From assembly GCF_036898095.1 (NCBI RefSeq), contig NC_090750.1, positions 94,851,546-94,915,545 on the forward strand: 64,000 bases of DNA, read 5' to 3'. Positions 10,585 to 19,850 of the stretch are shown one piece after another (within the stretch, counting starts at the first letter, position 1; each line of letters opens with the position of its first letter). The DNA comes from Palaemon carinicauda (Eukaryota > Arthropoda > Malacostraca > Decapoda > Palaemonidae). The position numbers were made by a program, and so were the translations under genes. The notes under the pieces were generated by a model, which was given only the letters and a program-made list of their open reading frames with translations, did not search any database and was not told the DNA's origin.

Positions 10585-11574
10585 TTGCTAAGAGAGGAAT
10601 TTTCGCAACAAGTTGTGATTATGATATTTAGACATCTGCAAAAATCATCTGCATCTGTCTACCAGGCAAAGTGGAAAGTCTTCTGTGGTTGGTGTCTTGG
10701 CAGTAGTATCTCTCCACTTGATGCCACTATTCCAGCAATAGCGGAGTTCCTCGTTTATTTGCGGGAAGAAAAGGCGCCTTTCAGTCTCGGCGGTGAAAGG
10801 CTACCGCTAAGCCTTACGTCTAGCCTTAGTCTCAAAGGGATGATCTTTTCTTCCTCGCTGGAACTTTCCCTACTCATACGAGGTTATGAACTTACCTGCC
10901 CTCAGTCGGGTTCTCAGGTCTCTTAAGAGACCTCACTATGAACCATTATGCCAGGCTTCAGTTTGCCACGTAACTTGAGAGATGGTGTTCTTACTAGCTT
11001 TGGCTTCGGCCAAGTGAGTCGGTGAACTTCATGGTCTCTCATATGACATCGCCCATGCAAGGGTATGGGGGGAAGGTAACGTTTAAACTCGTCCCTGAGT
11101 TTGGTGCTAAGACTCAAAATCAGGGGGTGCCGGGCGCTCAGATCGACTCCTTCCGGATTCGAGTCTCTGTTCTGTAACAGATGTCCCAGACCTTCTCCTA
11201 CTGTGCCCAGTAAGGAGTCTGAGGTTATATCTCAGAAGAACGGCTACAGTCTCTCCCCAGTTGCAAGCATTGTTAGCACTGGGAGGATTAAGAGGAGGGT
11301 CACCAAGAACACTATCTCGGCATGGATTCGTAGGGTGATTCATCTGTCCCTGAATCCAGACTCTCCTCCGTCATGTCACCCTAGAGCACATGATGTCAGG
11401 GGCGTAGCTACGTCCCTGGCCTTCAAGAGATTTTTCTCAGTGACGCAGGTCCTTCAAGCTGGGGTGTAGAGGCATCAGACGACCTTCACAGCCCACTACC
11501 TGCACGACGTGACCCACAGGAGGCTCAATACGTTTTCTATCGGCCCTGTGGTGGCTGCACAACAGCTGGTTTAA
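10585..11574 (+). pseudogene. A4 tyrosine recombinase
   Basis: YR remnant with SASVYQAKWKVFCGW near 10645, the TAA at 10808-10810 shared with A1, A2 and A3, a frameshift just before it (extra base near 10770), CCCAGTAAGG (the CPVRSL region) near 11206, RAHDVRG at 11380-11400 and the TAHYLHD tyrosine near 11500. The tryptophan codon preceding that block is TAG at 11467-11469. It ends with the family's AQQLV and stop at 11572-11574. Confidence 0.8.
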
Positions 11575-12057
11575 AACCTCAGGCTCCTTAGTGGACAAGT
11601 AGCAGAAGGTTTTGGCCATTGTTACCTGGTCTTAGTCTGCATGAATGAAAAGATTTGTCTGGCCTTTACTCTTTTCTTCATCCTCCCCTCTCTTGGGGAA
11701 AGCAGCATCCTGGGCTCTCTGCACAGCTGACCTCAAACCTCTGCAGGTAAACCATGTTTCCTTGTGTTCCGAGTATTAAGATAATACTGTCATGTCCCCA
11801 TACCCTGACGAGGTGGTATTGGGAGAGTCCTAGCCTAAAGTTTCCTTCTAAGGGACTACAGGTCAACTTCCTAGGATTAGTCACACTTCATACCTTCACA
11901 CACAGCTTATGTAGGCCGCAGCCCTTGTGCAGCAAGGTTCTAGCGAGGTGCAGGGACTCCTTATTGTTGAGTGCTGACACACTCAGATACTGAGTCCCCG
12001 GGCAAAGCCAAAAGCCAGTACTGGCTAGGACTTACCACCCTTCCTAAGGGGTGAGTC

Positions 12058-12395
12058 ACCCATATTAAATAGCGTAGTTTGTATTTCAGTTACGGAACAA
12101 ATGACAAATTCGTAGGTAATTTGTATTTTCCTAACTATACAAACCTTAGCTATTTAATCAAACTTGCACTCCAGCCCTATCCCCTGTGAAGTCCTACCTC
12201 AAAGCAAAGTGAGCTCAGCACAGGTGTGTGTGAGGGGGGGGGGGGGTCGCAGGCTACCCTCCCTACCCCCCGCTAGTAAACCCTCGTTAAAATTCTAATG
12301 GCTTGTCATTTCAGCTACGCCGAAATTAATAACCCATATTAAATAGCTAAGGTTTGTATGGTTAGGAAAAATACAATTTACCTACGAATTTGTCA
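12058..12395 (+). repeat. A4 internal complementary region and right ITR
   Basis: 12058-12101 complements the left terminus and 12102-12160 complements the right terminus (12340-12395). The right ITR spans about 12190-12395 and includes the G-rich tract near 12236. The layout is the same as in A1. Confidence 0.8.
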
Positions 12396-12607
12396 TATTA
12401 CTTTCGGCGTAGCTGAAATGACGAGCCATTAAAATTTAACGAGGGTTTACTACCCACACCGCTAGTTAGCGGGGGTAGGGGAGGGTAGCTTGCTACCCCC
12501 CCCCCCCACACACACACACACATCTGTGCTTGAGATCACTTTGCTCTCGGCTCGGATGGTAGACGGACATGCCCTCTCTCATCCTAGCCTCTCACTTGAC
12601 AGCCATT
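12396..12607 (+). mobile_element. Element A0, interrupted left ITR and leader
   Basis: Family A left-ITR interior (ATTACTTTCGGCGTAGCTG onward) without its outermost 45 bases. The missing outer part fits bases 1-21 of the window and, in the duplicate, 45148-45106, so A4 appears to have inserted into the left ITR of A0. The leader stops at 12607, where C1 begins. Downstream sequence could be A3, whose own 5' end is missing, but the two overlap by about 30 diverged bases, so this link is uncertain. Confidence 0.6.
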
Positions 12608-12666
12608 AAAGGGATTTTGACGAAGGAAAAATGTTATTTTTATTAGTAAAATAAATTTTTGAATAT

Positions 12667-12825
12667 ACTTACCCGATAATCATGTAGCTGTCAACTCCGT
12701 TGCCCGACAGAATTCTATGGAGGGATACGCCAGCTATCACAATACTAGAAGGGGGTGTACTTACCAGCGCCACCTGTGGCCAGGTACTCAAGTACTTCTT
12801 GTTGACACCTCCTCAATTATTCCTC
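12667..12825 (-). repeat. B1 inverted terminal repeat (3' side of element)
   Basis: 159 bp starting ACTTACCCGATAATCATG, identical base for base by eye to the reverse complement of 19231-19389. Outside it the element ends differ: AT-rich 12627-12666 here, 19390-19403 at the other end. Confidence 0.92.
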
Positions 12826-12869
12826 GGTCCACTGGTTCTCTCTGGGGAGGAAGGGAGGGTCGATTAAAT

Positions 12870-12960
12870 CATGATTATCGGGTAAGTATATTCAAAAATT
12901 TATTTTACTAATAAAAATAACATTTTTCAATATTAAACTTACCCGATAATCATGTAGCTG
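12870..12960 (-). repeat. B1 internal complementary region
   Basis: 12870-12927 (58 bp) is the exact complement of the element's left end 12627-12684, and 12923-12960 (38 bp) is the exact complement of its right end 19366-19403. The two parts share TTTTT at 12923-12927. The ICR therefore stores the sequence of the two element ends joined through A5/T5, as the DIRS circular-intermediate model requires, and fixes the borders of B1. Confidence 0.92.
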
Positions 12961-13358
12961 ATTCACACCCAGGGAGGTGGGTGAAAACCAGTGTACAAGA
13001 TTAAAGGATAGCTAAGTATCCCATATTTCATATAACAGTTATCTCAAATAACAATGAAATAATAAGTACCTGGTAAGGAAGTCGAATAGAACCGTTACTC
13101 TGCCTCTTTATTTAAAGTTCGTCTTCCTTACTGAGCGCAGCGTTCCTCTTGGAGGCTGAATCAACCCAAAGGTGCCAAAGTACACGGGGTTGCAACCCCT
13201 ACTAAAGGACCTCTACCAAACCTTTAACCCAGGCGCTTCTCAAGAATGAATAGACCACCCGCCAAATCAAAGGATGCGGAAGGCTTCTTAGCCTACCGTA
13301 ACAACCATAAAAACAACAATAAAAGTATTCAAGAGAAAGGTTAAAAAAGGTTATGGGA

Positions 13359-14552
13359 TTAAGGGAATGTAGTGGCTGAGCCCTCACCTACTACTGCACT
13401 CGCTGCTACGAATGGTCCCAGGGTGTAGCAGTTCTCGTAAAGAGACTGGACATCTTTCAGATAAAATGATGCAAACACTGACTTGCTCCTCCAATAGGTT
13501 GCATCCATTATGCTCTGCAGAGAACGGTTTTTATTAAAGGCCATCGAAGTAGCTACGGCTCTTACTTCGTGGGTCCTTACCTTCAGCAATGCAAGGTCTT
13601 CCTCCTTTAAGTGAGAATGTGCTTCTCTGATCAGAAGCCTTATATAATACGAAAGCCCATTCTTGGACATGGGTCTCGAAGGTTTCTTGATGGCACACCA
13701 TAAGGCTTCTGACTGTCCTCGAATAGGTTTAGACCTCTTAAGATAATATTTGAGAGCTCTGACAGGGCAAAGAACTCTCTCTAGTTCGTTACCTACCATG
13801 TTGGAGAGGCTAGGTATTTCGAACGATCTAGGCCAAGGACGTGAAGGAAGCTCGTTCTTTGCTAGGAATCCAAGCTGAAAAGAACATGTTGCAGATTCGG
13901 TTGTGAAACCAATGTTCTTGCTGAAGGCATGAACCTCACTGACTCTCTTAGCTGTTGCAAGGCAAACGAGAAAAAGAGTCTTGAGGGTAAGGTCCTTGAA
14001 GGAAGCTGACTGGAGAGGTTCGAACCTAGATGACATAAGGAACCTTAAGACTACGTCTAGATTCCAGCCTGGAGTGGAAAGACGACGTTCTTTAGACGTC
14101 TCAAAAGACTTAAGAATGTCTTGAAGGTCCTTGTTGGAAGACAGGTCCAAACCTCTGTGGCGGAGAACTGAAGCCAACATACTCCTATATCCTTTAATCG
14201 TAGGTGCTGAAAGGGATCTCTCATTCCTAAGATGTAGAAGGAAGTCAGCTATTTGGGTCACAGAGGTATTGGTAGAGGATATTGAATTGGCTCTACACCA
14301 GCTTCGGAAGACCTCCCACTTAGACTGGTAGACTCTACGAGTGGAAACCCTTCTTGCTCTGGCAATCGCACTGGCTGCCTCCTTCGAAAAGCCTCTAGCT
14401 CTAGCGAATCTTTCGACAGTCTGAAGGCAGTCAGCCGAAGAGCGTGGAGGTTTGGGTGCAACCTGTCTACGTGAGGTTGACGTAGAAGGTCCACTCTTAG
14501 AGGTAGAGTCCTGGGGAAGTCGACTAGCCATTGAAGTACCTCTGTGAACCAT
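13359..14552 (-). CDS. B1 tyrosine recombinase, intact
   Basis: 397 residues from ATG 14552, ending at TGA-equivalent 13359. The larger open frame continues upstream to 16226, but that part runs antisense-like through RT and is a shadow. The protein should integrate circular element DNA by strand exchange in the nucleus. An N-terminal core-binding region (VYQSKWEVFRSW, about 74-85; GYRSMLASV, about 121-129) is followed by the catalytic domain: TAKRVSEVH with R203, LCPVRALKYYLKR at 261-273, THEVRAV with H328 and R331, YW with W354 and FYLKDV with Tyr364 as presumed nucleophile. No stop or frameshift. It overlaps the RT frame by 295 bases in the -1 frame. The start is inferred; other in-frame ATGs exist. 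Confidence 0.88.
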   Translation of the reverse strand: MVHRGTSMASRLPQDSTSKSGPSTSTSRRQVAPKPPRSSADCLQTVERFARARGFSKEAASAIARARRVSTRRVYQSKWEVFRSWCRANSISSTNTSVTQIADFLLHLRNERSLSAPTIKGYRSMLASVLRHRGLDLSSNKDLQDILKSFETSKERRLSTPGWNLDVVLRFLMSSRFEPLQSASFKDLTLKTLFLVCLATAKRVSEVHAFSKNIGFTTESATCSFQLGFLAKNELPSRPWPRSFEIPSLSNMVGNELERVLCPVRALKYYLKRSKPIRGQSEALWCAIKKPSRPMSKNGLSYYIRLLIREAHSHLKEEDLALLKVRTHEVRAVATSMAFNKNRSLQSIMDATYWRSKSVFASFYLKDVQSLYENCYTLGPFVAASAVVGEGSATTFP

Positions 14553-16483
14553 TCTCTTGCAGGCCAAAGGGGAGCAACCAGCGTCAGCCGTGTCCCTTCG
14601 TGCGAGACGAATTTCTGCAGAACTTTGTTTATTATCTTGAACGGTGGGAATGCGTACAGGTCGAGATGGGACCAGTTCAGTAGAAAAGCATCCACATGAA
14701 CTGCTGCAGGGTCTGGAACAGGGGAACAATACAGCGGAAGTCTCTTGGTTATGGAGGTGGCAAACAGATCTATGGTAGGTTGACCCCACAAGGTCCAAAG
14801 TCTGTTGCACACACTCTTGTGGAGGGTCCATTCCGTGGGAATGACCTGATTCCTTCTGCTTAGGCGATCTGCTGAGACGTTCATATCGCCCTGAATGAAC
14901 CTCGTGACCAGAGTGAGGTTTAGACCTCTTGACCAAATGAGGAGGTCCCTTGCGATCTCGTATAGGCTCCTCGAATGGGTCCCTCCTTGCTTGGAGATGT
15001 AAGCCAAGGCTGTGGTATTGTCTGAGTTCACCTCCACCACTTTGCCTAGCAGGAGGGACTTGAAGTTCAACAGGGCTAGATGAACTGCTAGCAGCTCCTT
15101 GCAGTTGATGTGGAGTAATCCTTGTTCCTCGTTCCACGTTCCCGAGCATTCCCGTCCGTCCAAGGTTGCACCCCAGCCCGAGTCCGATGCATCTGAGAAG
15201 AGATGAAGATTGGGGGTCTGAATGGCCAACGATAGACCCTCCTTGAGAAGGAGGTTGTGCTTCCACCACAGGAGAGTGGTCTTCATCTCTTGGTTGATAG
15301 GGATAGAGACTGCTTCGAGAGTCGAACCCTTGTCCCAATGAGCTGCAAGATGGAATTGAAGAGGGCGGAGGTGGAGTCTCCCTAGCTCGACAAACAGGGC
15401 CAGTGATGAGAGGGTCCCTGTGAGACTCATCCACTGTCTCAATGAGCAACTGCTCCTCTTCAGCATGCTCATGATGCACTCTAGGGCCTGGCTTATCCTG
15501 GGGGCCGATGGAAAAGCCCGAAAATCCTGACTCCGAATCTCCATTCCCAGGTACACAATGGATTGGGAGGGAATGAGTTGAGACTTCTCTATATTGACTA
15601 ATAGACCTAGGTCTCTGATTAAGTCTAAAGTCCAATTGAGATTCTCCAGACAACGACGACTCGAGGAGGCTCTCAACAGCCAGTCGTCTAGGTAGAGGGA
15701 GGCTCTGATGTTCGACAAGTGTAGGAATTTTGCTATATTCCTCATCAGATGAGTAAAGACCATAGGAGCTGTGCTTAGGCCAAAACACAGGGCTTGGAAT
15801 TGGTAGACAACCTTTCCAAAAACGAATCTCAGGAAAGGTTGGGAGTCTGGATGAATAGGAACGTGAAAGTATGCATCTTTCAAGTCCAACGAGACCATCC
15901 AGTCCTCCTGTCTGACCGCTGCTAAGACCGACTTGGTCGTCTCCATCGTGAACGTCTGCTTGGTGACATACTCGTTGAGAGCGCTGACGTCCAGCACCGG
16001 TCTCCAACCTCCTGTCTTCTTGGCCACAAGAAAGAGACGGTTGTAGAAGCCCGGGGATTGATGGTCCCGGACTATAACCACTGCCTTCTTCTGCACAAGT
16101 AGCGACACCTCCTGGTACAATGCTAGCCTCTTGTCCTCTTCTTTGTAGTTGGGAGAGAGGTTGATGGGCGATGTGGTCAGAGGTGGTTTGAGGCAGAATG
16201 GAATCCTGTAACCGTTCCTCAGCCAACTGACAGACTGGGCGTCTGCACCTCTCTTCTCCCAGGCTCGCCAGAAGATCTTGAGTCTGGCTCCTACTGCTGT
16301 CTGGAGATGCGGAGAGTCAGTTTTTTCCTTTAGATGTCCTGGATCCTTTCCTAGACTTGCTCCTGTGAGAGTCTGAACGGGAGCTTCCTCGGCTGGGGGC
16401 TCTACCACGAAAGGGCGGTATGAACCTCGTAGCAGGGGTATCAGCCACTGGTGAGCGATAAGTCTTGGGGACTGAGGTAGCAA
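14258..16483 (-). CDS. B1 reverse transcriptase/RNase H/methyltransferase-like, intact
   Basis: 741 residues. RT: GWRPVLDVSALN (159-170), D200 in SLDLKDAY, CFGLSTAP (233-240) and YLDD (264-267). RNase H: FSDASDSGWG (D431), CKELLAV (E463), NSDNTT (D488) and NVSADRLSR (D539). The last domain, with DLFAT (572-576), YAFPPF (610-615) and APLWPAREW (637-645), is the part of DIRS polymerases usually called DAM-like methyltransferase; its activity is unproven. All catalytic acids of RT and RNase H are present. The first ATG at 16483 overlaps gag by 167 bases in the +1 frame, so translation may depend on frameshifting, reinitiation or another message. The C-terminus overlaps YR. Confidence 0.9.
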   Translation of the reverse strand: MLPQSPRLIAHQWLIPLLRGSYRPFVVEPPAEEAPVQTLTGASLGKDPGHLKEKTDSPHLQTAVGARLKIFWRAWEKRGADAQSVSWLRNGYRIPFCLKPPLTTSPINLSPNYKEEDKRLALYQEVSLLVQKKAVVIVRDHQSPGFYNRLFLVAKKTGGWRPVLDVSALNEYVTKQTFTMETTKSVLAAVRQEDWMVSLDLKDAYFHVPIHPDSQPFLRFVFGKVVYQFQALCFGLSTAPMVFTHLMRNIAKFLHLSNIRASLYLDDWLLRASSSRRCLENLNWTLDLIRDLGLLVNIEKSQLIPSQSIVYLGMEIRSQDFRAFPSAPRISQALECIMSMLKRSSCSLRQWMSLTGTLSSLALFVELGRLHLRPLQFHLAAHWDKGSTLEAVSIPINQEMKTTLLWWKHNLLLKEGLSLAIQTPNLHLFSDASDSGWGATLDGRECSGTWNEEQGLLHINCKELLAVHLALLNFKSLLLGKVVEVNSDNTTALAYISKQGGTHSRSLYEIARDLLIWSRGLNLTLVTRFIQGDMNVSADRLSRRNQVIPTEWTLHKSVCNRLWTLWGQPTIDLFATSITKRLPLYCSPVPDPAAVHVDAFLLNWSHLDLYAFPPFKIINKVLQKFVSHEGTRLTLVAPLWPAREWFTEVLQWLVDFPRTLPLRVDLLRQPHVDRLHPNLHALRLTAFRLSKDSLELEAFRRRQPVRLPEQEGFPLVESTSLSGRSSEAGVEPIQYPLPIPL

Positions 16484-19019
16484 CCTTAGACTTACGAGCC
16501 GATGAGGCTACAAGATCGTGTGTATCCTTTTGTATCAGGGCAGCAGACAAGTCCTTAACCAGCTCTTCGGGGAAGAGGAACTTCGAGAGCGGAGCAAAAA
16601 GGAGTTGTGACCTTTGGCAAGGTGTAATGCTGGCGGAAAGGAAGGTACACAGTTGTTCCCTTTTCTTCAAAACCCCTGATACAAACATCGACGCAAGCTC
16701 ACCCGATCCATCTCTAATGGCCTTATCCATGCAGGACATTAATAGCATGGCAGAATCTTTGTCCGCAGGAGAGGTCTTCTTGCTGAGGGCCCCCAGGCAC
16801 CAGTCGAGAAAGTTGAACATTTCAAATGCTCTAAACATTCCTTTCAGTAAGTGATCCAGGTCTGAGAAGGTCCAACAAATCTTAGAGCGCCTCATAGCAG
16901 TTCTCCGAGGCGAGTCTACCAGACTTGAGAAGTCAGCCTGGGCAGAGGCAGGTACTCCCAAGCCTGGTGCTTCCCCTGTGGCATACCAAACGCTCGCTTT
17001 CGAAGTGAGCTTCGTTGGAGGGAACATGAAGGAAGTCTTGCCAAGGTGTTGCTTAGACTGCAGCCACTCCCCTAAGATCCTTAATGCCCTCTTAGAGGAT
17101 CTAGCTAGGACTAGCTTAGTATAGGTGGACTTAGCTTGTTGTACGCCCAGCGAAAACTCAGATGGTGGAGAGCGGGGAATAGCAGAGACAAAGTGGTCTG
17201 GGTAAACCTCCCTAAGTAGAGCCAAGACCTTACGAAAATCAATAGACTGTGGAGAAAGCTTGGATTCATCCACATCTGATGAGGGATCCAGGTGTGCCTC
17301 CTCATCATCCGAAGCCTCATCACCAGAGTGTAGCGAAGAGATCGGACAAGAATGCTGAACTGCAGAGTCAGAACGAGAAGGAACAATATTAGTGGTTTCC
17401 TCTTCAAGTGTCTGTTGAGGGAAAACCTGAGGCTCAGACTGCAAAGGCTGAATAACAGACGAAGCAGAAGGAAGGCGCATGGGTGGAGGAGGCTGACTCC
17501 TAGCATGAGTGGTTGAACCCAAGGATAGCGCTTGCTGAGTGGTTGGAGGAAGCGGAGTAGCAAGATCCTGTTCCTGTGGTATGAGCGGAGCATGATGAGG
17601 TTGAGGCTGCGCAGAACAAGGTAAATGTCTCGCAAGCTGAGGCTCCTGAGGCGCAAGGCCAAGGTGTAGTGGTGCCTGCCTGGTGGAGGGTTGAGCTCGT
17701 TGCAGCGAGAGCTGAGGAGACTGACTCATGGACGGGAGAGGTTGTTGTACCTCAACCGAGAGTTGCACCACTGGTGGAGCAGCAAGGGGAGGCGGAGGAA
17801 GAGAGGTATAATCCTCCTGATCCCATAGCAAAGGTTGCCTTAACGAAGGCGGAGGCTGAACACCACTGGGAACAGCAAACTCAGAATGTGGCTCAACATC
17901 GTACGCCTGGCAGGTGGTACTGCGATCAGGCGGAGCGAGCGCAGGCGGAGCGAACGCAGGCGGAGCGAGAGCAGGCGGAGGGAGTGTAGGCGGAGGCGGA
18001 GGCGCAACACTCTCAGCCCGACACTCACGCATCAAGTCCGAAAGCTGTGCTTGCATGGACTGAAGAAGAGTCCACTTGGGATCGGCAGAAACGACAGCAG
18101 ACTGAGGAAAAGCCTTAACAGTCGAGCTCTGTTGTGGCAGAACCTTACTCCTCTTGGGCGGAGTGCAGTCGACAGATGACTGAGGCGAGTCAGAGCTGAG
18201 CCAATGACTGCAACCTGGCTGAGCACTCGCGGACTGGACTCTGCGTTTAAGCGGTCTCGAGACCTGAGACCAACGTTTCTTCCCAGACAGTTGATCAGCG
18301 GACGAGATAAAGACGGGCTCAATCGTCTGCAGGTGGGAGTGACGGTCTTAGGAAGACACGCCCGCAACCACCGAGGATACTTCTGTGCGCCTAACAAGGC
18401 CTGCCGAACCCTTATGCCCTTCGACATTGCTTCTCCCCTGGGCTTGGGAGCTTGCAAGAGGTCCCGGACTGGGAGGACGACTGGCTCGCACAGAAATATC
18501 CTCACGCACCACACTGGCACTGACACTAGCACTTGGCACTGCACTGACACTAGCACTCGTCACAGCACTGGCACTAATTCCACCCACTGCACTCTTGACC
18601 TTAAGTTCCTTTACTTCGGCCATCAGAGACTTATGGTCACTTACCACTGACTCTACTTTATCGCCTAAGGCCTGAATAGCACGCAAAACAACAGACATAT
18701 CAGGCGGAGGGCAAACAGTAGGTTCGGGGGTAGCCACTACAGGGGTAGGAAAAGGTAGGGGATCATGAGGTGAGGAAAACAGTGAAGAGTGAGAAGAACT
18801 CCTCCTAACTCTACCTCTCTCTAACTTAGTTGAATATTTCAAAAGACGGACAAATTCCAATTCCGAAAGTCCGGCGCATTCCTCACATCGATTTTCTAAC
18901 TGACAGGGTCTGTCCCTACAGTCAGAACAAGCGGTGTGAGGATCTACCGAGGCCTTCGGAATACGCCTATTGCAAGACCTACATCGTCTATGGGAGGGAG
19001 CTTGCGAAATGTCAGACAT
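16317..19019 (-). pseudogene. B1 gag with a single in-frame stop
   Basis: A 901-codon frame from ATG 19019 to 16317, open except for TAA at 18350-18348 after residue 223. Between the stop and the next ATG (18056) the same frame is open. Residues 12-49 form a Cys-rich cluster, CRSC, then DPHTACSDCRDRPC, then CEEC, matching the family A Gag. Next come a Ser/Ala-rich stretch, a proline-rich region (PPPPPTLPPPALAPP near 18000), a longer folded-looking part with few low-complexity runs (about 17200-16550), and a basic Arg/Ser tail (FRGRAPSRGSSRSDSHRSKS) typical of nucleic-acid binding. It probably coats element RNA. The TAA could be a recent C-to-T loss, a sequencing error or a readthrough codon; I call it a pseudogene only for that reason. 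Confidence 0.8.
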
Positions 19020-19230
19020 CTTGAATCCAAAGAGTTAGCCAAAGGGGGTTCCAAAATCAAGCAAAAATTCGTTAACCGTTAATCAGGACTATATAAAAGC
19101 TATCTAGCTAATATAAGAAGGTTTCCAGTAAAGCGACAGCCGTTAATCTGAGAGAATACATCACCAATTAGCCGTGAAAATACTCGAAGACCATAAGCGT
19201 ATCCCAGAACGTCTTGCCGGAAGCACGACA

Positions 19231-19389
19231 GAGGAATAATTGAGGAGGTGTCAACAAGAAGTACTTGAGTACCTGGCCACAGGTGGCGCTGGTAAGTACA
19301 CCCCCTTCTAGTATTGTGATAGCTGGCGTATCCCTCCATAGAATTCTGTCGGGCAACGGAGTTGACAGCTACATGATTATCGGGTAAGT
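19231..19389 (-). repeat. B1 inverted terminal repeat (5' side of element)
   Basis: Identical by eye to the reverse complement of 12667-12825. It lies 211 bases upstream of the gag ATG and presumably contains the promoter; no TATA-like or initiator motif was identified with confidence. Confidence 0.92.
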
Positions 19390-19403
19390 TTAATATTGAA
19401 AAA

Positions 19404-19850
19404 TCTATTTCTGGGTGAGGAACCTGTGTCGCCCAGTGAAATGCTCCTTAAAGCACCATTTCAAAGGTATGAATACTGCTATATATACCAGAGAAAAAAG
19501 TTGCATGGAATGTTAGGAATATATCCAGCTCGCTCACCCTTAAAGGGTGTCGGTATTAAAACTGGGGCGAGTGATACCACTACCAGAGATCCCTCTCCAA
19601 TTAGACTTCTCCCTCCTCAAAATCCCCCGTTACTACGAGGTGCCGTTCACTACAGCTACTGCCCCCCCCCCCCCACCACTACCTATCCTTCTCCCATCAT
19701 TCCTATTAGCACCCCAAGCTTGGGCCAGCCTAGGGTGAGGAAAAAGGAGGGAGGGTTCACTGGGCGACACAGGTTCCTCGCCCAGAAATAGATTTTTCCT
19801 TCGTCAAAATCCCTTTTCTGGGCTCAACCTGTGTCGCTCCGTGAAATAGT
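19404..19850 (-). repeat. C1 terminal region and internal complementary region
   Basis: 19404-19755 continues the C1 terminus beyond the B1 insertion (TCTATTTCTGGGTGAGGAACC). At 19756-19816 lies its complement with one mismatch over about 60 bases (TTCACTGGGCGACACAGGTT at the outer side), joined at CCCTTTT to sequence expected to complement the missing other end (CTGGGCTCAACCTGTGTCGC). This is an ICR. Because it preserves GACGAAGGAAAAATCTATT it also records the empty B1 target site. 19850-20160 is AT-rich with no recognisable gene. Confidence 0.75.

Larger units (their letters stand above)
6432..12395 (+). mobile_element. Element A4, main body
   Basis: Family A element continuing the segment at 22-1013 after the A1 insertion. 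It holds a tandemly repeated leader (6498-7215), a gag remnant, an RT-RH-MT remnant, a YR remnant, an ICR (12058-12160) and a right ITR ending TTTGTCA at 12395. It is more eroded than A1 to A3; for example the YLDD tyrosine codon is TAA at 9299-9301. The first 2.6 kb is duplicated in inverted orientation as A5. The next element begins directly at 12396 with the interior of a family A left ITR. Confidence 0.75.
12627..19403 (-). mobile_element. Element B1, near-intact DIRS-like retrotransposon
   Basis: A 6.8-kb element with every hallmark of the DIRS order: 159-bp ITRs identical by eye (12667-12825 and 19231-19389), an ICR (12870-12960) perfectly complementary to both outer ends, and the genes gag, RT-RH-MT and YR overlapping in different frames. 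It lies inside C1 at a five-A site with no other target duplication. Only one coding lesion was seen, TAA at 18350-18348 in gag. The 3' non-coding part (12961-13358) and the 5' leader (19020-19230) hold no frame of note. Structure and integrity make it the youngest element here. Confidence 0.92.

Noticed and set aside
14553..16226. Upstream part of a 955-codon minus-strand frame
   Set aside because: It overlaps the clear RT-RH-MT frame and has no motif of its own; only the last 397 residues are the recombinase.
16317..18056. Separate host gene of 579 codons
   Set aside because: Same frame as the upstream Cys-rich part of gag, separated by one stop, and inside the B1 borders.
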